64,000 nt of DNA from NCBI GenBank assembly GCA_947652115.1, contig OX393574.1:11143336-11207335 (forward strand), in the 5' to 3' direction. Shown here piece after piece: positions 37,401 through 49,400 of this stretch. Numbering within the stretch: the first letter of the stretch is position 1; every line of letters begins with the position of its first letter. A program made the position numbers and the translations under genes. The notes below the pieces were generated by a model. The model saw only the letters and a program-made list of their open reading frames with translations, had not been told where the DNA came from and did not search any database. Source of the DNA: Blastomussa wellsi. Lineage: Eukaryota > Cnidaria > Anthozoa > Scleractinia > Plerogyridae.

Positions 37401-40400
37401 TGTATGGAAATGCGAATTCGTACAAAGTATTTAAATGATAAAAAAATGACTTCTCTATTGTGCATTCCTTGTGTAACTGTGGAGTTTTGGGTCGTTTCAA
37501 AACGATTTCGGCCCGTATTAGTTCCACTGGTCCTCTCTTCATATATCACTCCTATATGGAGAGGAACCAGTGGAACTAAAAAGCGCTGGAATCGCTTTAA
37601 AATGACCCAAAACACCGCAGATACACAAGTAATACACAACAGAGGAGAAGTAAGTCGTCTAATATTGAATTCAATTTCTTTCCCATATTTCGAACTGTAC
37701 AAGTACGAACGTCGCATTTCCATACACATGCTGTTACGCAATGTCATGTTTACGGCTCCCAACGGAGCTTGGGTCTCCTGTGGGAATCATGCATTTTTTC
37801 CCCCGGGGTTTTCTGTGAAAATAAATACCGGTACATGTTTTCTCATTTAATTCCCCCAAGTTGGAGATTTCTTAATCATAACTAGAAGCTGATTGCATTG
37901 CACTGAACATTTTGGTGGTTTCAATTCGTTTCTTTTGCATTCGTCTTCACACAGCTTCAACCGTCCAGCGCGTGCGCAGGACCAGTGATCACGTGCTTCT
38001 ATCACAAACTGGTGCAAGCAGTCCGCTGGCATTGGGAACAGTGGGCGCATGAAAAGAATTCACCAATAAAAAGTAAAGGTACGCGAGAGTCTGGAACCGA
38101 TATAGACATTTCATTAAATTGTCGAATAACCCCAATCTTTCGGTTTGCCAATCAGGGTGGTGCGATAGCGTAATTGTTGGTGCTTCGGATTCCGGATCAA
38201 ACTGTCCGTTCATTATGACATAAGTTATTAATAAATAGTTTGGTGTTGTTCAAAACTGTCCGAATTTGAGCACTGTCCGGGGCACCGGGGCAAGACACTT
38301 TACTCTCACAGCGCCTCTCTCCACCCAGGTGTATAAATGGATACCAACGGCAACCTGACAGGAGTTATGTGCCGGCAGCTATTAGCAAATCGGCTTGAAA
38401 AGTCTTTACTTTACACCTTGGCGAAGAAAAGCATTGCATGGATTAGAACTCAACAGAATGACCACTGGTAGAGCTCAAACCTGGAGTCCCTATCCCAGGG
38501 TATCAATTTTGCTTTAATCCGTGAATCAGCTTTCTTTTGATTGATTGTAGATGCTTATGTCCCCAATCACGTGTTCCATGACGACAGAGTGCACTTTTGG
38601 GACCTTCCCAGGTAACAATATTGAATACACAATTTTATTGCAAAGACTATTAGATTCCTGTTATGGAGCGGTTTTTACTTATGGTCGAAATAAATCTGTG
38701 TTTGCTTTGGTTTTCATCACTACGCTTTTATAATCAATCTCGCGCCAATCGGGTCTATCGCAAAATCTCACGCCAAGCGGGTTTCGCTCGCACAATCTTG
38801 CGCCAATTCGGTCTCGTTCGCACAATCTCGCGCCAATCGGGTCTCGCACGCACCAATCGGGTCTCGCTCGCACAATCCCGCACCAATCGGGTCTCGCTCG
38901 CGCACGTTTTCCCGGTTTGGTGTCGCATTTTTTGTGATTTAGGGTCCGAAATTTCGACCGATACGTTACCCAGTGCGACTATAATTTCATCCGTGGCGAC
39001 TAAAAGTGTCGACTATATTTCTTTGTATTGACGATGCACAATGGCCTAGTTCGCACACATTGTGTCCCTCCAGAAAATTGTATTGAAAGATATTTACTTC
39101 TTAAGCATTCAAAATAAGAAAAGAAGTAATTTCATGCTTTTGCTTTGCTTCGAAAGTTTCTCTCGCATCGTAAAACTTGGAAATCGCCCTATAATGCTTT
39201 GCAAGCCTTATAATACATCATGTATGCGTATAAATTGTGTCTCTTGTAGTGTAATTTGGTACCCTGGTCCCGGAGATTTTTCTTGATTCGCTTTTCCCGC
39301 CGCTTAGAAAAATCAAGAAAAACCTCTGGGACTCTTTTTAACTACTTAGTCGAGAAATGGTGATTGGACAGAGTGATTACTTTGGCTTTTCAACACTTAA
39401 TCGAAAACTGCTTTAAATGATTACTATTTGAAACGACAGCAAGTCTTAACATGTTTATCTTGTCATAGACTAGGTGGTGTACTGTCGCATCTTAAGAAAG
39501 CCTATCATGGTAAGTGGCATAGTGTTGGCATTGTTGCAATATGTGAAATCATGCTGAGAACATGCTGGACAGCATTGTTCCAATATTGGTCAGTTAAACA
39601 AGTTGCACGAGACCTTGGAATGTGACCCAGACCCCCCTCTTAACAGTAATGAAAAAACAGCAAAGAAACAAACGACTTGAGAATTTGTTTTCCCGCCATT
39701 TCGGACAGTCAAGCCGTCCTTCCTCGGGGGATTTAATGAGGATACGGAAGGTCGTTACAATATATATCTATTATCTACAACGGTTGCGGTTTGACATTTG
39801 ATACAATTTTTTTAAAAAATAAACGGTCCAATAGGGTCCAAATTACCCTGCCGTCATATCTGTGGCACTTTCCACACCCTAGAAGGTACTGAAACGGAAC
39901 GATGCCGTTCTGATTTTGAATATTATTCTCTTCTCAGATGTTATTGAAAAATCAGCCGACCGAGCGAAGTCTGGGGAAGAGGACGAGCAATCCTTGACGT
40001 GTGAAGATCGCCATCTCGATCCCTCATTGGTTGAAATGTTAGATGGCGTCATTATGCTGTATCATATTGCTGTCCACAAGCAGCTGTCGAAGGTACGAGG
40101 GGGCAATGGATCTGAATTGATTAGCTTAATGAAGTAAATAAGCTTTATTGTATAGCAAGGAAGTCTTCAAGCGAATCCGTGCGTTCTGATTGGTTCTTTC
40201 TTGGTCGAGATTTTGCCATATGGATTGAATGACTATAACCGTGTATTTCTTTGTTTTCTAAAATTCAAAATTTGCAAGAGCCACAATTATAATAAACTAC
40301 TTACTAACCGCTTTGGGGAATATTGACCCTCGGTCGGTTTATCCGGCCCTTGCACAGTAAAATCGCATTACACTGAAATAAGTTGGTTTCCAAGCTTGGC

Positions 40401-43400
40401 GCATTTTTTAGTAAGCATGTTGCAATTTTATACATTGTTACAGATAGCGTTTTCAAAATCCATATTAACTTTCTTATTTTTGCTACATCCCCAAACTTTA
40501 TTAATAACTTGGGTTCTGTATTCCTTTTAGCTGTTTTCGTGGAATGCACTCTGGGTTTGAGCGTTCACCAATTTTATTCTTAACACTGCTTTTTTAGGCA
40601 AGAAACTTTACTGTAACAGTGTCTCTTCACCTCAAAAAATGAATTTGCCACTTGAGAAATGAACAGATATTCCCTGTTTAGTGTTAGAGGGTGGGGTGGG
40701 GGCAATGGACTTCAGACAGACAGACATTCTAGCATTCTGTCCAGATGGGAGGAGGGTGCGGAGAATGGAATTAGGGGGGATTAGGGCAATGAGATGGGGC
40801 GTTGGCGGCAATTCACTAGCGTCCCATTCAAAGGGAGTGGTCAGGGGTATTGTCAATACTTGTAGTTAGAAGACTTAACTATTGTTTGTTTTGCAATTAT
40901 GCGTTCTTCTTTTCTAGGTGAGAGCTGTACGGGACAATATGAAACAGAACATAAAAGCTCTTGAAGAAACAATGGCCAAGATAAGGCGCTGTGAACCTGA
41001 GGTATTAACGAATAAATCAGATGCCCCGAGCGGGATTTGAACCCACGACACCCCAATCTCATGAAAGGTGCTCTAACCACTGAGCTACCGAGGCAACCAC
41101 AGTGGAGTGAGTCAAATATTAGCTACAAAGGAAACATCGATTACCAGGCATTTGCGCCCAGGCCTCTCAGACTGGGAATTACGGTCGAGACGAAGCTCAT
41201 CGGACCAGATGTTAGACCATACAAATTATTGCACAACACGGCATATTTCGAACGTTATGTTCATCATGAGAGAGGTCAACTCTGATATGCCTATCTACAT
41301 AGACTATGTAGCTAATATTTGACGCACTCCACTGTGGTTAGTGCACCTTTCATGAGATCGGAGTGTCGTGGGTTCAAATCCCATCTGATTTTTTCCGGCA
41401 TTTGTTCTATATAATATAGACAGGCAAATCAGAGTTGACCTCTCTGATGATGAAAATTTCGTTCGAAATATGCCGTTTTGTACATTAACGACTTAATGTT
41501 ACTCACAGTATTGTACTTGGTGCTCTTTTGCCGACCTTCTACTCCACGAATGCTAATTACATCAAGTCTTTGCTTTTAGAGAACAGATGTGCTAGCCGAA
41601 CTGGAGAGATCCAAGAGTGTATTCATGCAGGAAACTACAAACTGCGCCAGGCACATCGCCTGGGTTTCCACCCTTATTTTCACTAAGGTTTGTATCTAGA
41701 TACGGTTTATATGTGAATGCAGCCATAACTCTACTGGAACAAAGACCTGAAAAGAAAATTTCAGGCTTTGAACGGGGATTCGAACCCACGGCCTCTGCGT
41801 TACTGGTGCAGTGCTCTTCCCGGTGCAGTGCTCACTACTGGTAGAGCACTGAACCGGTAACGCAGAGGCCGTGGGTTCGAATCCCCGTTCAAAGCCTGAA
41901 ATGTTCTCTTTAGGTCTTTGTTCCAGTAGTGTTATGGCTGCATTCGCATATAAACCGTATCTGCTTAATTGCTTCTGTTGGACATTCTTTAATTTGTATC
42001 TAGAGTTGAAAATACAACGCACAGCGGAGTATTTTTGACGAACTTCGAGATGTTTGGAAATGTAATAAGCATACTCTCTGAGATTGAGAACATAAATCAA
42101 ACACGAGAGGCTCTCGTGTTGATTTATGTTCTCAATCCTAGTTAAAAGGGAGAATAACGCGGAAACGTAAACTTGTAAACCATCACTTTTACGATTTCTT
42201 TTGTTTTAGCTAAATATTTTTTTTATTTATTTTAATTACACTTTTCACACTTCACTATTTTCATATTAAATTTTACAAAAAAGGGCATGCCCGCAACTAG
42301 CAAAAGCTAATCTAGGCGGGCCATGCCTTAACTCATTCCGGGTCGATCCTATGCTTATGGGGTCGCTGAAGACGCCATAAGAAGAAAAATTGAAAAAAAA
42401 AATGCGTTTCATTCGATTTACTCCATATTGGGAACAAAGGGAGCTGATAGATAAAGCCAATTACTGAGCGAATTTGAGCATGGACACTTGAATTCGGCTT
42501 ACATGGCAACTTGAGTTCGGGCATCCAAAGATGACCGACGCGTTGAAACAGACTGAATTGCGACAACCTCGATCAGCATAAAATCTCCAATCAAGTGTGA
42601 TTCCACCACCTTCAAACTTAAACACGTACGTAAACAATTAATAGAAACTGTCAATGACTGATAGAATTACTGAATCTTCGGTTTGAAAAAAACATGTCTG
42701 ATCGATGAAGAATTGTGCTGGCCCTGAAAGAGTTAATAGCCGAATTACAAAAATATACGAAAACAGGAATGAACTAATAAAGTACCGGTAAAAGGGAAAA
42801 AGACGGTATTGAATGATAACAAGAAAAACCGTTTCATTGGCCTAATTTAAAATAGCTTCTGTTCAGCTTCTGTTTATGTTAGTTGGAAGAGGACAGATCA
42901 GAAGAAGTATCGGTAAAGCGTTTGAGAAAGCAGTGTTCATCATTAAAAGTGATGGTGATAAACATATTCTACCCACATGTCTGCTACACGTTTTTTAATA
43001 TTTTAACGAGAATTTCGGGTTGTTGATTTCTCTAGGAAAAACAGAATGACGTCCACTGGATGCTCAACTGTATTGTATCATCTGTTGAGCGCGGCGCCAC
43101 CAAAGAGCCACTTTTTGAGTTTACGCCTGAGTTCTACATGGAGACCGCTATCAATGCGTTCCACGGGCTCAGGCACTACTTTCATCCTTCAACAAGTTTC
43201 AGCGATATTCCAGGTACACTATTTAACAAGTGATTTATGCTTTAGAGCGCACTGTCCAACTATGGTACGTTCACGCAGACCGTTTGGAGACCACGAAAGA
43301 TGCGTAATAATTGCTCTCCAAACTTTCCAAGTGCGTCCTTAACTCGATAGTGCAGAGATAAAAGTACTTGTATTTAAGACAACAAATCTTTGGTCTGGGA

Positions 43401-46400
43401 CTGTGTTTGGACTAGATCATGTGTCTGAAATGTCTTTTGGCACGTACAAGAATGCCCCGTAGTTAAATTTTGCCTATCAATTGTTTGTGTTATAGGAACT
43501 TAAATTTTGAAATAATTTAGGAGCGACAGCAACTCGTTGATACACAGTAATAATTTACATATCATTACGATTTTACTCACAGTTGGCTTCAAAAACACAC
43601 GTTATCAATCATTGTTTCTTTTCCAGTACCGGGAATTGGTTTATATTTATTGTACTGGAAGAAAGTTACCACTCAGTTCAGACAAAGAGAAAAAAGATAG
43701 GTCACCGTACTCGTTTTTCTAAGAAAATGACGTTTTCTTCCGTTGGCGCGCTCCAGGCTTCAAGAAAAAGCCGCCATGTTTCAATGCGCGTGCATTCTGA
43801 TCATGCGTGAAATTATTGCCGGTTTGCAACCAAGCGTGGCGGCCATGTTGGATGGCTAATAGAGACTGACAAGAAATCTTTTGTTCATGTCATCCAACAT
43901 GGCGTCAATGACGTCACTTGCAAACCAAGAATGCGTAGTAAGGATGCGGGGAAACTGGGGAATCATGCGATAACGATATTAAACCCGAAACAATAATAGA
44001 CCAATTTCGATATTTTAATATTCAGCCTAAAACAATAGACATCACTGCGAGGCTCCGGGGAATAAATCCCACAAACTCTATAATTTATACCCCGGAGCCT
44101 CGTACTGAGGTCTATTGTTTTAGGCCGAATTTTAAAATATCGAAATTGGTCTATTACAGTCGTGCCGATCATTCTTTACCATATTTGGGAATTTACAGCA
44201 TGTGTATATAAGTGAACACATCCATGTTTGTCTAAAAGATTCGAACTCTTGACTGTAAACAGGATGATTGCTACAAATTAGTTTCTCGTCTCCAGTGCAA
44301 ATTGGGAAATGGAGTGAAACAAAGTTTCTTTACGGTTTGGATTTTATCGTTTGTACACTGCTATTGAGTAGCGGTTGCACGGGACATAACCAAACATTTC
44401 AAAATCATTGCGATACAGATCGCCTATCCGAGTGATATACTCAGGGGGGACCTGGGAATAATACGCCAACACTTCATCTGTGCCGGTTGATTTGTGAATT
44501 GGCGGGAAAGTTACGCGGCTGTCAATTCCCGCCATTTTAAGCAACAGATGCGCGTCTTCTTCCAAAGTCTCTAAGTGACCAATGAAATCGTAGTTGATGA
44601 AGCATGGATGACATAACTTCTCGTACTGTCGCCAATGCTGATTACGTGGAACATCACGAGAAAAGTACCGGATGAATTCTGTGAAGCTGACATTGTTGTC
44701 CCTATCGTTGGGTTGATAGTCCTGTTGTCGATATGATTTTAGAATTTCTCTCCGTGCGATTCTGCTGACTGTTCTAATTCCTCCTGTAAACTTGTCTTTG
44801 TAGGCTGAAAGCATTCGATGGAAGGGTTCCCGAACGAAAAGGAACTTAAAATACGTTTGAATCCGTTCTGACCTTTCTTTATGTGTATATTGATATAAGC
44901 GGCGCCATAAATCCCAGCGATGGATATCGATGTTTTGTCTAAGTCCACGAAGATCCCCTAGAACCCGTTTCCACGGTGATGTTGCCACTTTCGGAATCGT
45001 GTAGTAAATGAGCTTGTTTTCGTCGTCTACAACAATGTACCTTAGGTCATTGGAAACTGGTTTCTTGTACGAATGCTTAAGACAATAGTCTTTCATTTGA
45101 TTCTTCCTAGCAATTTGTATTTTTGTAGCATCTAAAACTAAGAGAGTAGGCCAATATTTTTAGTACCGGGCGCTTGTCCAGTGTGTTGAAATTTTGGGTC
45201 GTACAGTTTACGCTTCAATTCCATGAAAAAAAGAATACACTTTTAAACCTGCTGCTTTCTTATGGAAAGTGTTTTGTCTGACTCACGGCTAACTGTTGCC
45301 AAACTTAACATTAGCGAAGAAATTACTTCCTTGGATCCAAACAAATGTGTCTGACTCTCGTGTGGTTTGCAATTCAAATTAACAAATCAACGACACTACT
45401 TTGAAAACAAGAACTGCAACAAATAGTGATAAAAAAATCATTCACAACAATTGGCGTATCAATCTGGAATTCTCACATGCAGTTAAATCACTAAATAAAA
45501 AATAAAATCGACGGAGTCGCAAGCAGAGTTCCGATACCGCTTATGACTCCATCGCTTATGATCAAGTGAAAACTAGATTGTTGGAGTCGCAAGCAGAAGG
45601 AAAGTACTCGGAGTGCCTGAAACTAGCAATGTGATTGGTTTATTCTTCTACTTCTGCATGCGACTCCGACAGTCTTGTTTTCACTTGATCGTAAGCGACG
45701 AAGTCATAAGCGGAATCGGAAGAAAATAGGAACGTTCTGATCTGATTGTTCTGCTTTTGACTCCGGGCGCTTTTGGAATTGACTGATACATAGTTGGGGT
45801 TAATTTATATATATTTCACTGACCTTTCCCTTTCTCTCGTTAAAATATAAGTTTACAAACCTGACTTTTCACTCTGTGTTTGCTTTGAGCTCCAGAATAA
45901 GACGAAAATAAAAATGGAAAGAAACACTACCGCCTTGACAATTTTCATGGGCGTCATAACTTGAAACCTACCACGTTTGGAAGCCGAGGGAACACTTTGA
46001 AATAAGCCTTTCTCGCATTCACTTCAGTGACTACGAACAATGGTTTCAAGTCGAGGCTGGGATAGACAATAACACAGAAATGTATGAAACTATATACAAT
46101 TTGTCCACCCCGGTATCCACTTGAAACCATTGTTCGCCGGCATGGAAACGTAATGCGAGAAAGGTCCATTGGGTTGTATTTTAATGCCTAAGTCCGTGAT
46201 ATTTTGGTGATGAGACCATAAACAATTGCAAAGTGTGATTTGGACTGGATGATCCAATGATTATAACGTTCGTTTGTTGCTTAGCGACTAATGAGATTTC
46301 CAATATTTATTTTCATCGCATGGAATCAAATGAAAAAACCTTTTTGAAAGAACTTTGGCACTTTGGTGTTATAAATTCCACTTTCACGATTCCTCGCGTC

Positions 46401-49400
46401 GCATGAACGCGATTATTTCGTTTACGGTCATGTTTAGAGGAGCTACGTTACTATATTTTGAGTTTTTTTTTCTATAACCTAAATTATCCTTAAAATTTAG
46501 GAAACCTAAAAATAATAGTTTGCTAAGGAAGAAAAACACCAAAGGAGTGCTACTAAACCAAAAAGGAACAAGGATGGCTTAGGATGGAGAAGATTGAAAC
46601 GGATTGGAAATGACGGTTTTGAAAAAATTTTCAAAGTGCACGAACGATGACGTAGCTAAATCAAGCCTAGCTAAATCAATGCTTGCTAATAAATATTATA
46701 AACGACTTTTCACGATAGCGAAAGGTCCTAGCACTAAGCTTTAACTGCGACTTACCGCAAACGCTCCAAATCACGTCAATCTTTTCTCGCCGCACGCTTT
46801 CAGAGATACAAGAATTACTTTAGATAAAATTACTTTGAGTTTAAGAAAAGGAATAGAATAAAAACACAGCAGAAAGACTCGAACTTAGAGGAAACTCTAC
46901 AACTGTAAATTCCCTTAAGGATTTCAGATGCCAAAAACCCTTACCAAAATTCGTTTGTACTGAACTGGATGTCATTTTCCAAGTACCGTAGTAACACAAC
47001 GAAGCGAATGTTAGGAGTATCAGAAAAACTGCCATAACTTGGAATTTCGTGGTGATAGCAATTTAAAGGGGAAGTAGCACGTAGGTGATCACGATTTTTG
47101 GTCAGAATTAGCCGTTAAATTTAAACTTCTAACGCCTCGTCAATACTCAGATCGTTTCTAAATTAGTAATTTTATAACATCAAGTGAATCCATAACAGAA
47201 GGACGAGGCAAAATGTGTTAGAACTGATTTCATATGAGATACATGAAAAGCGCAAAAAAAACACCGATCCACTGTAGTTTTTGCTTGCCTAGTTTCTGGC
47301 GAGAAGTGGTTTCCATAGTGACGTTTAATTTCTTTCGTTCTTGTTTTTAATGCGCAAAGCAAATCTATTATAATACAAAACATGCTTGAATGCTATTAAA
47401 GTATTTTTTTTTCTCTAGACCCATTTCAGTTTCTACGTTTACTGCTAAAATGTTAATTTTGCAACTAGCACAAGATTTGGCTTTCAGCAATAACATGGAA
47501 ATTTACTTGCACTACAAAGCAGTCCTTTTTTATGAGTTAGTTCGCTCCGCGATTGTATCGGCAGTTTGCGCCTTCCAGTTTGCCTCGCGTATAGGCGCCT
47601 CAAGAGAAAAGGGAGGAAAAAAAAAATGATCTGGGCAGGGGACAGAGTCTAGGAGCGCTTAGCATTTGAACGGAATTTTCCGTGGAATTTTTTGGACAAA
47701 TGGAACTGCACTATTCTTCACCAAGGAAATGGATCGGATTGAGCCGTACCATTTGTTCCGATATATCCGCGGCGGGGGCCTGTAAGACAACAAACATGTT
47801 GTATTAAGAAGGCTGACACAAAGTTTATGGACAAATGGTACAGAAATTTCCGGAAATTCTGGTGAAATCGGGAAAGAGATAATACCTATTAAGGCCCAAT
47901 TTATATTGTCTCGGGTACCCGAGACAACCCTGCCCCCCCCCCCCCCCCCCCCGAGTTACCCTGGGCGAGCTAACTTTTCACTAAAATGTTGAAAAATTCC
48001 TCCAACCGTTTATATGATCCTACCCGAGTTGTCTCGGGGGACGAGACAACTCGGGTGGGCGAGTTGTCTCGTCTCGGCAGGTAGGGTAACCCTGGCAGGC
48101 GGGACAACTTTTTCTCATATAAACACTTTGGGTCGCCTACCCGGGACAACTCTGAACGTGCCGAGTGTCACGTACAGTCCAGAAAAAAATGCACTAAGAA
48201 ATAGAATTCAACCCAGCAAGGCCTCGAGTGATCGAATAAACGAAAGAAATTTAAAGAAATAAGGAAAATTGGTGAGTTCAATATTAAAATACTTTATTAA
48301 TAATCAAACGGGGTCAACTGTAACTCAGCTGAAAGGGAGAATTTTTTGTCATATAAACGCTCGTTAAAGTTGTCTCGGGAGGGAGGGTTGTCTCGGGTAC
48401 CCGAGACCATATAACTGAGGCCTAAGGTATCACTTTTTTCCGGAAATTAAATTCTACCGGAATGAACCGTATCATTTGAAGTCACCCCGGAATAACAGTT
48501 TTTTTTTCGTGCAAATGGTAAGCGCTATAAGGCTTGAATAGCAGAAAACTAGCTTTTTGTAGATTGATTCAAAAGCTTTTTTACAGTGCCGAGATACTCG
48601 TACCCAAACATTTGAAAGTCACTGCGATACAGCTCTCCTAACCGAGTGATATACTCAGGGGGGACCTGGGAATAGTACTCCAACACTTCATCTGAGCCGG
48701 TTGACTCATGGATTGGCGGGAAACTAACGCGGCCGTCAATTCCCGCCATTTTTAGTACCAGAGGCGCGTCTTCTCCTAAAGTCTCAAAGTGACCAATGAA
48801 ATCGTACTTGATGGCGCATGGATGACAGAGCTTTTCGTACTGTCGCCAATGTTGATTACGTGAAATGTTGTTAGAAAAGTACTGAATGAATTCCGAGAAA
48901 CTAACGAAATTTTTCCCTTCTGTCTGGAAATCTTGAGGTCGAAGAGATCGTACTATAACTTTCCGGATTGTCTTAGTGTAGCTGGGAATTTTGATAAACT
49001 TGTTTTTGTAAGCCGACAGCAAGCGCTGTAACGGCTCGCGAACGAAGACAAATTTAAAATAAGTTTGAAGTCGTTTCGACCTTTCTTCTTCAGCGTAATT
49101 ACTAAGTCGTTTCCAAAGAACCCATCGATTGATCCCGGCCCGAATTCCGCGGGGATGCGCCAAGACTCTTTTCCATGTTGAGGTTCCCACTTTTGGAATT
49201 ACGCAATAAATAAGCTTCAGTTCATCGTCTACAGCAAGCATGTGTAGATCTTGCGTTCCTGGGTTCTTGTTATGTGTGTTTTTGCTACAGTAATCGTTGA
49301 GATGCTGCCTCCTTTTTATTTGCCTTTCTTGTGGATTTAGGTGTGGAGCCATGAGTTTTCCCTGCGTTTAAAAAACGTTATAAATAATATACACTGATGT

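Noticed and set aside
41022..41095. Candidate tRNA gene on the - strand
   Set aside because: Acceptor, D and T arms fit, but the anticodon stem has two T-T mismatches and position 33 is not T. A mate copy nearby shows it is a SINE head.
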